Below are positions 43,377 to 50,895 of a stretch of DNA of 64,000 bases, one piece after another. The notes beneath the pieces were generated by a model. It made no database searches and was not told the origin of the DNA. It worked only from the letters and a program-made list of their open reading frames with translations. The number at the start of each line of letters is the position of its first letter. The first letter of the stretch is position 1. Made by a program: the position numbers and the translations under genes. Source of the DNA: UBA6168 sp964442355 (GTDB taxonomy: Bacteria; Bacteroidota; Bacteroidia; Chitinophagales; Saprospiraceae); contig CAYTZS010000003.1 in assembly GCA_964442355.1 (NCBI GenBank), positions 22,288-86,287 on the forward strand, given 5' to 3'.

Positions 43377-44213
43377 TTATCTGGCCTTCGAATCATGGTT
43401 GTAAATCTCCCGGACGACCTGCCACCTGCCCTTGCGTTTTTCCCAAAGTGCCATGTATTTCTCCGTGTAGGCCACTTTCCCTGTGGCGTCCTTCGCTATC
43501 ACGGTTCCGGTTTCCGTCACCCTGTTTTCGTCGCCGAACACCTCCACCGTTTCATACGTGACGGTTTTGCGGATTCTGCTGCTCGCAAAATCGGCCTCCA
43601 TGTCCTTTTGGATGGCCGCTTTACCCACGAGCGCCGGTGCACCATCGGGCATGCTAATGGCGTCTTCGGCGTATAAATCCATGATGGTAGCGACATCCCT
43701 GGCATTGGCGGCATTGGCCCAAGCCGTATTCAAGGCTTGTATTTCGTCCTTGATTTTGGACACATCTGGCGGAGTGAGCCATTGCTTCACTATTTTCCAT
43801 TCGCCGTCCTTTTTTTGCATCGCATTGGCATAGCTGCCCACGTTATTGATGGGTATATCATACACGATGGTTTTGCCATACACCTCGTAGTTACCACGCA
43901 CAACCCAAGCATGTTCGGCGTCCGACCAGTTAATGCCAATATGTTTGAGCAGCAGCGTGGCATTGTTTTTCCTGAATTGCTCCGCAAAATAATTGGCGAT
44001 ATTCTCAGCCCCGGCAAATTGATTGCCCTGCTGGTCAATGCGCACGGCATCATCGGTGTACATTTTCCGAATGGCTTCATGGTCTTGTGCGTTGTAGGCG
44101 GCCATGAAACGACGGGTGAAGTCTTGCAATTCAAGCTCGTCGTTGACGGATTGGGCTTGTAGGCTGCTGGCCATGAGGCAAAGCAGCACTGCGAGAAAAA
44201 AGAGATTTTTCAT
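43377..44213 (-). CDS. Secreted protein with two NTF2-like (DUF4440/SnoaL-type) domains
   Basis: The ATG at 44213 yields a signal peptide (MKNLFFLAVLLCLMASSLQAQ) and 278 aa. Domain 1 (~25-145) runs from LQDFTRRFMAAYNAQDHEAIRKMYTDDAV. Domain 2 (~155-270) runs from ALNTAWANAANARDVATIMDLYAEDAISMPDG to MALWEKRKGRWQVVREIYNHD. Both show the cone-fold pattern of NTF2-like DUF4440 proteins, with acidic residues at the pocket mouth. Domain 2 closely resembles the next upstream lipoprotein, so a local duplication is likely. Such proteins may be enzymes or simple binding proteins; function is unknown. Confidence 0.78.
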   Translation of the reverse strand: MKNLFFLAVLLCLMASSLQAQSVNDELELQDFTRRFMAAYNAQDHEAIRKMYTDDAVRIDQQGNQFAGAENIANYFAEQFRKNNATLLLKHIGINWSDAEHAWVVRGNYEVYGKTIVYDIPINNVGSYANAMQKKDGEWKIVKQWLTPPDVSKIKDEIQALNTAWANAANARDVATIMDLYAEDAISMPDGAPALVGKAAIQKDMEADFASSRIRKTVTYETVEVFGDENRVTETGTVIAKDATGKVAYTEKYMALWEKRKGRWQVVREIYNHDSKAR

Positions 44214-44252
44214 GCAATGAATTGGTTGGATTGAAATGAGGAAATATGGTGG

Positions 44253-44284
44253 AAAAAATATCGGCATGGCCTTCGCCACGCCGA
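44253..44284 (-). terminator. Intrinsic terminator after the NTF2-like lipoprotein gene
   Basis: TCGGCATGGC pairs with GCCACGCCGA (one G-U type mismatch) around CTTC. In the minus direction it is followed by TAT-TTTTTT (44253-44258). It separates the lipoprotein gene from the double-domain gene. Confidence 0.6.
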
Positions 44285-44295
44285 CTTTCAATTTT

Positions 44296-44808
44296 CTATT
44301 CTTCTTTTTTATCATCGTTGCTGATGTCCCGGATAGTCAGCCATTTGCCATTGCGTTTTTCCCAAATGGCCATGTACTTTCCGGTGTAAACCACCTTGCC
44401 TGTTTCGTCCTTTCCGATGCTTTTGCCAATTTCGGTCACTCTGTTTTCATCGCCAAATACCTCCAAAACTTCAAAGCTCACGGTTCTTTTATTTTTCCTT
44501 TCGGCGTATTGTTTCTCCTGTGCTTTCAGAATTTCGGCTCTTCCCGTTACAGCGGGCATATCATCGCCCATCGTCACTGCATCTTCGGAATAAAACGAGG
44601 CTACGGTCGCTGCATCGCCTGCGGTATGTGCTACGGCATAAGCTGATTCCAATGCTTGAATTTCAGCTTTAATGGCCGCCATGTCGGGTGGGGCGGGAGC
44701 TGCGACCTCAGAAGTGGCTGTGGCGGCAGGTGCTTCAGTAGACTGCTGGCATGACAGTAGCGAAAACAGACAAGTTGCCAATAGGTAATAAAAAAGGTTG
44801 TTTTTCAT
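44296..44808 (-). CDS. NTF2-like (DUF4440) lipoprotein
   Basis: The 170-aa protein has a lipobox (LLATCLFSLLSCQQS, cysteine near residue 20) and an alanine/proline-rich linker. One DUF4440 domain follows (IQALESAYAVAHTAGDAATVASFYSEDAVTMGDDMPAVTGRAEIL ... MAIWEKRNGKWLTIRDISN). It shares long runs with domain 2 of the downstream double-domain protein, including VFGDENRVTE and the WEKR-G-W ending. It is therefore a membrane-tethered paralogue. A terminator lies on each side, so it is transcribed alone. Confidence 0.78.
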   Translation of the reverse strand: MKNNLFYYLLATCLFSLLSCQQSTEAPAATATSEVAAPAPPDMAAIKAEIQALESAYAVAHTAGDAATVASFYSEDAVTMGDDMPAVTGRAEILKAQEKQYAERKNKRTVSFEVLEVFGDENRVTEIGKSIGKDETGKVVYTGKYMAIWEKRNGKWLTIRDISNDDKKEE

Positions 44809-44840
44809 TTTATTAAAATTGATTGTTGAGAAAATTAATT

Positions 44841-44874
44841 AAAAAATTGCAGCTCCGACTTTCGTCGAAGCTGC
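44841..44874 (-). terminator. Intrinsic terminator after the 85-aa lipoprotein gene
   Basis: GCAGCTCCGAC pairs with GTCGAAGCTGC (10 of 11) around TTTC. In the minus direction TTTTTT follows (44841-44846). Confidence 0.65.
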
Positions 44875-44924
44875 CGCTTTAATTTGGTGATTTTGTTATA
44901 GTGCTGGCATATCAACAACAGGCA

Positions 44925-45182
44925 CTAATGCCTGCATTTGTGACAAAAAGGATAATATTCATTTCGCATGGAATAGATGGACGCCCCAGACATAATGCCC
45001 AAATAGTTCGGCATATTCGGGCGATGTGGACAGCCGCCACCTTGTTGTTGGCCGCTCCAAATGGCTGATGTAGTTGCCACACCACCTTGCGACCATTGAG
45101 CCTTTTGATAGGCCGTGCAACTGCCCAATAAAAAAATGGCGCATACGAGCACGAAGCATGGAAAAATGCTTGCTATTTTCAT
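44925..45182 (-). CDS. Small Cys/His-rich lipoprotein, unknown function
   Basis: The ATG at 45182 gives 85 aa. A lipoprotein leader (FVLVCAIFLLGSCTAYQ) ends in a cysteine near residue 21. The mature ~65 residues are glutamine- and glycine-rich in the middle and end with GGGCPHRPNMPNYL and YYPFCHKCRH. The spaced C-H and C-H-x-C-x-H residues could bind a metal. A terminator follows it closely, which supports a real transcript. I know no family for it. Confidence 0.55.
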   Translation of the reverse strand: MKIASIFPCFVLVCAIFLLGSCTAYQKAQWSQGGVATTSAIWSGQQQGGGCPHRPNMPNYLGIMSGASIYSMRNEYYPFCHKCRH

Positions 45183-45212
45183 GTTGATTGAATTGAATTT
45201 GATTGTGCGACC

Positions 45213-45231
45213 GAACACCAGTTTGGTGTTC
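45213..45231 (-). other. Short stem-loop between small secreted-protein genes
   Basis: GAACACCA pairs with TGGTGTTC over 8 bp around a 3-base loop. It follows the 103-aa gene on the minus strand, without a T-run. Confidence 0.35.
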
Positions 45232-45262
45232 TGATTTGGCGCAGCGAACTAAGGCTTTTGCA

Positions 45263-45574
45263 TTACTGCTCCTCACCCCATTTCAATATACTATCCCAAA
45301 AAAAGGACTGCCCCTCTGTGTCCACCGCATTAAAATTTATGGAGGTGCCATTGGTGAAGGAAGTAACGAGGGTCAAATAGAAAGTGAAAGGTATCTTGGG
45401 CATCTCTGCGGCAATACTTGGGGTTTCAGGCGATGTAACTACCTGCTCCTGCAAAGTCGGAGCTTGACTGACTACAGTTGCCATTGATTTGTCGCTTGAA
45501 CTTGACAACATGGCTCCGAACAAGGAGAGGCTCATCGCAACGGCAAACAGGCTAGACTTCATTTGTTTTTTCAT
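45263..45574 (-). CDS. Small secreted protein, unknown function
   Basis: The 103-aa protein has a signal peptide-like start (MKKQMKSSLFAVAMSLSLFGAML) and a serine-rich cleavage region. The mature part is threonine/proline-rich and then hydrophobic (PFTFYLTLVTSFTNGTSINF). No family is recognised. It lies in a cluster of short exported genes upstream of the lipoproteins. Its length and signal are similar in style to the 77-aa protein at 14010-14243, but the mature sequences differ. Confidence 0.5.
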   Translation of the reverse strand: MKKQMKSSLFAVAMSLSLFGAMLSSSSDKSMATVVSQAPTLQEQVVTSPETPSIAAEMPKIPFTFYLTLVTSFTNGTSINFNAVDTEGQSFFWDSILKWGEEQ

Positions 45575-45663
45575 GACTAAAGGATTTTGCTTTATTATTA
45601 GATTTTCAGTTGCAGCAACTATTCGGCTTTTACTTTCAGTTGAAGCAAATAGGAAAGCAAAAT

Positions 45664-46185
45664 TCAGCGACGCTTCGCCAGTGTACCCGTGCCAGCGGAA
45701 GGGCTTGCAACGATGCCCTTGCCTTGCACTTGCTGCAACAAGGCAACACCCACGTTCACGGCTTCTCCGATTTCAAGCGTACCATTGTTTTCGATTTGGC
45801 CTAGGACCGTCACACCATCGAAAATGCCGGTCTCGCCGAGGATGGCCAGCTTCGCACCGCTTTGGATGGTGAGCTTTGCGCCACCTTCCATCATCAGGGC
45901 ATCAATGGGCGTTGGGGCATATTGGATGACGGGGTAATAGTTGGCACCAGTGGGGATGATTACCTGCGTAAACTCATCAGGCACACGGCCCTCGCTCCAG
46001 TTGGCTGGGCAGTTCCATTCGGTGGTACGGCCAGGCTTGCCGCCCTGCCAAACAGCAATGTTTTGTGCGGAGAGGGTAAGACTGATGCCAAGGAAAAAGG
46101 CGATAGCGATGGAAATGGTTGCTGGTTTCATTTGACGCATTTTTGATGTCAAGTTTTGAGTTGCTGATTGCAGTTGCTTTTTCAT
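45664..46185 (-). CDS. Secreted protein with adhesin-like beta-repeat segment
   Basis: I chose the ATG at 46185 (173 aa); 46131 is an alternative that begins directly at the hydrophobic leader ISIAIAFFLGISLTLSAQ. The mature part AVWQGGKPGRTTEWNCPANWSEGRVPDEFTQVIIPTG, followed by YPVIQYAPTPIDALMMEGGAKLTIQSGAKLAIL, is the W-x-N-x-ANW...VP...V-x-IP pattern typical of parallel beta-helix surface proteins in Bacteroidota. Normally such modules are part of long sorted proteins; here it is stand-alone and lacks a sorting domain. It may be a short secreted relative. Function is unknown. Confidence 0.62.
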   Translation of the reverse strand: MKKQLQSATQNLTSKMRQMKPATISIAIAFFLGISLTLSAQNIAVWQGGKPGRTTEWNCPANWSEGRVPDEFTQVIIPTGANYYPVIQYAPTPIDALMMEGGAKLTIQSGAKLAILGETGIFDGVTVLGQIENNGTLEIGEAVNVGVALLQQVQGKGIVASPSAGTGTLAKRR

Positions 46186-46407
46186 GATAAAGGATTTAAG
46201 AAAGTGTCTTTTGAAAGTTGCTGATGTAACCTTCCGGGAATGATGCAAAGGTGGGGGCAGACTGGAGGAAAGGGCTTCCTCTCATCGGTCAAAGACTACT
46301 TGGCAGGTTGCAGGACGGGAATTTTCTTTACTTGCTATGTTGCAAGCGAAAAGGCGACAAACCCCTAACTAATTGATAATGAGCAGGTAATGTGTTGCAC
46401 GGTGGGT

Positions 46408-49400
46408 TCAACCCCTCACCGACGTCGGTCTTTCCCCAAATTCTTCTTGGAACGCATCTGAGAAATTATTCAGGGCAGAATAGCCCACTTGGTAAGCAAT
46501 TTCGGAGACGGAAAGCGTGGTCGTTTTGAGCAAATGCCTCCCGTGATGCAGCCGGATGGAGCGGATAAACAGGCTCGGTGACTTGCCCGTGAGCGCCTTC
46601 ACCTTGCGGAAAATCTGGCTGCGGCTCATCGCCAGCGCCCGCTCCAGTTGCGGCATCTCGAAGTCGGGGTCGGACAGGTTTGCCTCCACGATGGAGCGGA
46701 ATTTTTGGAGGAAGATGTCTTCGAGGTCGGTGATTGGTGATTGGTGATTGGTGACTGGGGACTGGCTTGACGAATCACTAATCACTAATCTCCAATCACT
46801 ATACTTGGCTTGTAATTTCCGGCGCAGTTCGAGCTGGTTTTCCGCTGTCACCAGCAGTTCTTCCTGATGAAAAGGCTTGGACAAATAAGCATCTGCCCCA
46901 CGTCGTAGGCCCTTGATGCGGCTCTCCACATCGGCTTTTGCGGTCAGCAAAATGATGGGGATATGGCTTGTGCGCTCGTCGTTCTTCAGGGCCTCCACCA
47001 CCTCGAAGCCATCCTTTTCGGGCATCATCACGTCGCTAACGATGAGGTCAGGGATGGTTTCCAGCGCCTTTTCAATGCCCGCCCTGCCGTTGTAAGCGAA
47101 GTCGAGGGCATATTGCCCTTGCAGGCAGGCGGCGAGGTATTCGACGACGTCGGGGTTGTCTTCTATCAAGAGGATTGAAGGATTGGAGGAATCAAGGATT
47201 GAAGGATTGCCCTCGTTGCTTAGACCCCCTGACCCCCTAAAGGGGGAACCTAAACCGGGAAGTGCTGTGGCAACTATTTCCTTTAAAAATTCAGCAGAAT
47301 TTGCAGAGTTAGGTTCCCCTTTAGGGGTCAGAGCCCGTCCCGATGTGTCGGGAGGTGAATGCGTCACGGGCAGCCGCACCGTAAAAACCGTCCCCTTCCC
47401 CACCTCGCTCTCCACACCAATTTCCCCGCCCATCGCCTGCACCAGTTCTTTCGTCAATGCCAGCCCGATGCCCGTGCCGCCAGCTTTGGCTTTTTCCAAA
47501 TTATTGGCTTGGAAAAAACGGTCGAAGATGTTCGGTAAATCTTCGGCAGGGATGCCTGCGCCCGTGTCAATGACTTGAATTACGATTGACGATTGACGAT
47601 TGACGATTGGAGATGCCTGTTCCCCCAATCGTAATTTGTCAATTGTCAATCGTAAATCTACCCTTCCCCCACTTGGCGTGAACTTGATGGCATTCGACAA
47701 CAGGTTGTAAACAATTTGCAGCAGCCGCTCCGGATCATAGTCCATTTCGATTTTGGGCTGGTCACTTTCCACCCGCAGCATCACGTTTTGGGCGTTGGCG
47801 AGGGAGTGCAGGCTCTCGGCGATGTACTTCAGATACGCTAGCACGTCGCCATGCAGGTAGTTGATTTTCAGGGTTTTGGATTCCAATTTCGCCAAGTCGA
47901 GGATTTGGTTGATTAGCCGCAGGAGCGACTCGCCGTTGCGCTTAATCAAACCTAATTTGCCTTGTTTTTGGGTGTCCGTTTCAGCCTTCAACAATTGGTC
48001 GCCCATCCCCAAAATCACCGTCAGCGGCGTCCTAAACTCGTGCGTAATATTGGTGAAAAACCGCCCCTTGAACTCGTCCATTTCCCGAAGGCGCAGGGCT
48101 TCCTGGTGTTCGATTTTTTGGCGAAGCCGATTGTGATAAAACAGCCAAACCCCTGCTCCGGCAATTACCAAATACAGCAAATACGCCCACCACGAAGCCC
48201 ACCACGGCGGGCGTATGGTGAAACGAAATTCGGCAGGCTGTCCGCTCCAGGCTCCGTCGTTGTTGCTCCCATCCACTTTGAAGGCATAGTCGCCGGGGGC
48301 GAGGTTGGCGAACTGGATGCTGTTTTTGTTGCCCAACGATACCCAATCCTTGTCCACGGGTACAAGTTGGTAACGGTACAGGTTTTGGGCGGGGTTGGTG
48401 AATTCGAGGGCGGCGAAGTCGAAGGTGAGGAGGTTTTGGTCGTAGGAAAGGGTGATTGGGGATTCGTGATTGGTGACTGGTGATTGGTCGAGCAACTCGA
48501 ATTTCTGGTTGTTGACAGAAATCCCGACGATTCGGATTTGGGGAACATTTTTATTGAAACGCAGGCTGTCGGGGTGGAACATGGACAACCCATTTACGCC
48601 GCCGAAAATCATTGAGCCATCCCGCAGTTTCAGGTAACTGGAGCTATTAAACTCATTGCTCTGCAATCCGTCCGCAGCCGTGAAATTTTTGGTCGTTTCT
48701 TCCCGAACATGGAAGCGGCACAGCCCCTTGTTGGTGCTCAGCCAGATGTAGGGTGCCTTGTTTTCTGCCAAAACGCCATACACCACATTGTCAGGGAGGC
48801 CGTCAGTCGTTTTAAACTGCTTGACCTGCCCCGTTTTTTTGTCCAGACGGTTCAATCCGCCACTTTTTGTCCCCACCCAAAGGTATCGGGCAGGTTCTAG
48901 TGGGTCATCAGCGACGCTCAGTACAAAGTCAGAGGAAAGCGAAGCACGGTCTTTGGGGTTGTTTTTGAAATATTCGAAGCGGTACCCCCCGGCGTTTGGT
49001 ACGGCTTTGGTTAAACCTTCATACCCGAAAATCCAAATGGCTCCGTCCGCATCCTCGAACAAAAAATGGGAAAAAGTGGCGGATATTTTCTGCGGCTTAT
49101 CATATGGGAACGCCGTACTTGTTTCCGTTTTAGGGTCAAATTTCAATAAAGCTTTTTCGCTGGCGCCAAACAATGCCCCAGAGCGGCTCACAATCAAGCC
49201 ATGCCCATGCTGCCATGGAAACGATTTCACGGATTTTGTCTGTGCTTCAGTACGATAGAGTTTATCCAAATCATTGTCGCTCGACCAACCATTGCCTGCT
49301 GCATCGAAACAGGCATGGAAAGTCCCCCAATCATTGGTAGTGTAAGTTGCAAAGCGGTTGACGAAATCGTTGTGGGCTATTGTAGCCGGGAAGGATTTTG

Positions 49401-50553
49401 AAGGGTATTTTTCACCGAACCTGAACAAGCTATAAATTCCGCCATCCGGGGCTTCCAGGAGCTGACGTTGCGAAAATTTGGTCAAATAGCTTTTGAAATG
49501 CTTTGCCTTCTCATTGATTTTGAACAGGCCATATCCATCTGAGCCCACCCACATCACGCCACTTTTGTCGAACATGATTTTGTTGCAGCCTCCTACGTTC
49601 CCGAAAATTGAATCTGCTTTCACCTCAACTTCTGGCAAGCCTTGGTTAAAAAAGGCAGATAACTTCCATTTTTGGAGACGCCCCTTCCTGTAAGCCCACA
49701 AAAAACCATCCCGGCTAAATTTAAAATTGCTGGCCCAAACAGACCGCTGTTCTGTCAAGTTTTGAGTTCCATTGGCGTTAATTAACGTCCATTTAATTTG
49801 AAAAGAAGTGTCATAACCCAGCGCCAATATGTTGCCTTCGTTATCTGCTGAAAGCACTCCATAATTCCAGCCGCTTGTTGCCGGTTCAGGCGAAAATTTC
49901 TCTGTCTTCAGGTCAAGCCAATACAACCCATCAATCGTTGCTGTCAGCAACCTGTTCTTTGCGTACAAAAGTTGGGATTCCCCCTTTGCGTCCCATTGCT
50001 TGACGGGCGGTTTGGGAATCATTTTGCAGGACAGTTCAATCGCAGCATCCTCTCTTTTTCCCGCCTTTTCCAACAAGTCGTTTGGGGCATTGATTTTCCA
50101 AATCCCGTTTTCGCCCCAGAGCCATAAAGCCCCGTCCGGCGTCTGTTCCATGGATGGTATCCAACTCGCTAGCCCTTTGCCAAAATTTTTATTCCCCTCG
50201 TGTAAAACATGGTAAAAACGTCCGCTTGACGGGTCGAAAATGTCCAATTCTGCCTGAAACGCCACCCAAATCCAACCACGGCTGTCCTCGAAAATGGAGC
50301 GCACTTCGCTGTTTGCAATGGAAAATGGGTCGAACGGGTCGGGTGAGAAGACCTCGAAGCGGGAGCCGTCATAGCGGTTCAGTCCGTCCTTGGTGGCTAT
50401 CCAGATGAAGCCGTCCCTGCTCTGCAAAAGGTCGAAAACCATCCCCTGCGACAGCCCGTCGTTGACGGTGAGCATACTGACCGTGGCCTCCGTTTGCGAG
50501 GCAAGGCGGCAGGCAAAAAGCAGAAAAAGAAATGCGGCGAAAGTTTTCTTCAT
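46408..50553 (-). CDS. Hybrid two-component system protein (propeller sensor, kinase, receiver, AraC output)
   Basis: The ATG at 50553 gives 1381 aa with a signal peptide. Residues ~25-680 are two-component regulator propeller blades (VNDGLSQGMVFDLLQSRDGFIWIATKDGLNRYDG). A Y_Y_Y domain follows (~700-785) and a transmembrane helix (~790-812). The phosphoacceptor is His838 in FFTNITHEFRTPLTV; the ATPase has NLLSNAIKFTP, DTGAGIP and GTGIGLAL. The receiver carries Asp1174 (IVSDVMMPEKDG), and the last ~100 residues are an AraC HTH. Such proteins sense glycan fragments and switch on the locus nearby. Divergent to a 4-alpha-glucanotransferase. Four iterated-repeat inserts are present in frame (689-701, 967-991, 1065-1127, 1252-1275). 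Confidence 0.9.
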   Translation of the reverse strand: MKKTFAAFLFLLFACRLASQTEATVSMLTVNDGLSQGMVFDLLQSRDGFIWIATKDGLNRYDGSRFEVFSPDPFDPFSIANSEVRSIFEDSRGWIWVAFQAELDIFDPSSGRFYHVLHEGNKNFGKGLASWIPSMEQTPDGALWLWGENGIWKINAPNDLLEKAGKREDAAIELSCKMIPKPPVKQWDAKGESQLLYAKNRLLTATIDGLYWLDLKTEKFSPEPATSGWNYGVLSADNEGNILALGYDTSFQIKWTLINANGTQNLTEQRSVWASNFKFSRDGFLWAYRKGRLQKWKLSAFFNQGLPEVEVKADSIFGNVGGCNKIMFDKSGVMWVGSDGYGLFKINEKAKHFKSYLTKFSQRQLLEAPDGGIYSLFRFGEKYPSKSFPATIAHNDFVNRFATYTTNDWGTFHACFDAAGNGWSSDNDLDKLYRTEAQTKSVKSFPWQHGHGLIVSRSGALFGASEKALLKFDPKTETSTAFPYDKPQKISATFSHFLFEDADGAIWIFGYEGLTKAVPNAGGYRFEYFKNNPKDRASLSSDFVLSVADDPLEPARYLWVGTKSGGLNRLDKKTGQVKQFKTTDGLPDNVVYGVLAENKAPYIWLSTNKGLCRFHVREETTKNFTAADGLQSNEFNSSSYLKLRDGSMIFGGVNGLSMFHPDSLRFNKNVPQIRIVGISVNNQKFELLDQSPVTNHESPITLSYDQNLLTFDFAALEFTNPAQNLYRYQLVPVDKDWVSLGNKNSIQFANLAPGDYAFKVDGSNNDGAWSGQPAEFRFTIRPPWWASWWAYLLYLVIAGAGVWLFYHNRLRQKIEHQEALRLREMDEFKGRFFTNITHEFRTPLTVILGMGDQLLKAETDTQKQGKLGLIKRNGESLLRLINQILDLAKLESKTLKINYLHGDVLAYLKYIAESLHSLANAQNVMLRVESDQPKIEMDYDPERLLQIVYNLLSNAIKFTPSGGRVDLRLTIDKLRLGEQASPIVNRQSSIVIQVIDTGAGIPAEDLPNIFDRFFQANNLEKAKAGGTGIGLALTKELVQAMGGEIGVESEVGKGTVFTVRLPVTHSPPDTSGRALTPKGEPNSANSAEFLKEIVATALPGLGSPFRGSGGLSNEGNPSILDSSNPSILLIEDNPDVVEYLAACLQGQYALDFAYNGRAGIEKALETIPDLIVSDVMMPEKDGFEVVEALKNDERTSHIPIILLTAKADVESRIKGLRRGADAYLSKPFHQEELLVTAENQLELRRKLQAKYSDWRLVISDSSSQSPVTNHQSPITDLEDIFLQKFRSIVEANLSDPDFEMPQLERALAMSRSQIFRKVKALTGKSPSLFIRSIRLHHGRHLLKTTTLSVSEIAYQVGYSALNNFSDAFQEEFGERPTSVRG
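46729..46800 (-). repeat. In-frame iterated palindrome, insert 1 (receiver/HTH linker)
   Basis: Repeats of GATTGGT at 46729-46756 pair with repeats of AATCACT at 46773-46800, 23 of 28 bases. In the protein it gives the serine/threonine/asparagine-rich SQSPVTNHQSPITD between receiver and output domain (about residues 1252-1275). Confidence 0.75.
47171..47360 (-). repeat. In-frame compound palindrome, insert 2 (kinase/receiver linker)
   Basis: It combines an iterated GGATTGAA stretch (47171-47209) with a bigger inverted repeat: 47230-47253 (TGACCCCCTAAAGGGGGAAC...) pairs with 47309-47330 across a 55-base loop. A small TCCCGA/TCGGGA stem follows near 47338. The insert encodes about 63 residues (1065-1127), including LTPKGEPNSANSAEFLKEIV, just before the receiver start ILLIEDNPD. 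Confidence 0.75.
47581..47654 (-). repeat. In-frame iterated palindrome, insert 3 (inside the ATPase domain)
   Basis: Four copies of ACGATTG (47581-47610) pair with 47625-47654 (26 of 30 bases) around a 14-base loop. It encodes residues ~967-991 (DKLRLGEQASPIVNRQSSIV) in a loop just ahead of the DTGAGIP ATP-binding motif. Confidence 0.75.
48450..48488 (-). repeat. In-frame iterated half-repeat, insert 4 (propeller/Y_Y_Y linker)
   Basis: Iterated GTGATTGG-type units without a partner arm. They encode LLDQSPVTNHESPITL (about residues 689-701) between the last propeller blade and the Y_Y_Y domain. Confidence 0.65.
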
Positions 50554-50895
50554 CAAAAGCACGGGTAAACAGGGTGCAAGTTAGCTGTTTTTACTTGGGA
50601 TATTTCATCACTAAAAAACCCAATCCCGATTGCTTTGGGTGCAAGTTCACGCCCTCCTCATCAACTGCACACTTCCACCAACGAGATGCGCTGTCAGTAT
50701 TCTTGGGGTTGCAGGTTTCCACCAGACACATTGCTTCCACTGGAGGTAGGCAGGTTGGTAGTAGAAGTGTTATTTCCAACCGCCGAAACCCAAATAAACT
50801 CAAATCTTACCTCAAATTAGCCATCAACCGTCTCATGCCCATTGCCTATTTTTGCAACCCGACTTTCATTCAAGTCAAAGCTAATAACCAAAAAA
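50554..50895. other. 342-bp divergent intergenic region
   Basis: No secure gene. A minus-strand open frame at 50591-50803 ends in a plausible protein-like tail (EGVNLHPKQSGLGFLVMKYPK) but has no ATG start or family, so it may be a gene remnant. The plus side carries a -7-like site for the glucanotransferase gene. Confidence 0.35.
50847..50854 (+). promoter_or_regulatory. Putative -7 element for the 4-alpha-glucanotransferase gene
   Basis: TATTTTTG matches TAnnTTTG and lies 42 bases before the ATG, giving a leader of about 35 bases. A clear -33 element is not seen. Confidence 0.4.

Noticed and set aside
50591..50803. Minus-strand frame of about 70 codons upstream of malQ
   Set aside because: It has no ATG at its start and no known family; the protein-like tail could be a remnant but is not enough for a gene call.
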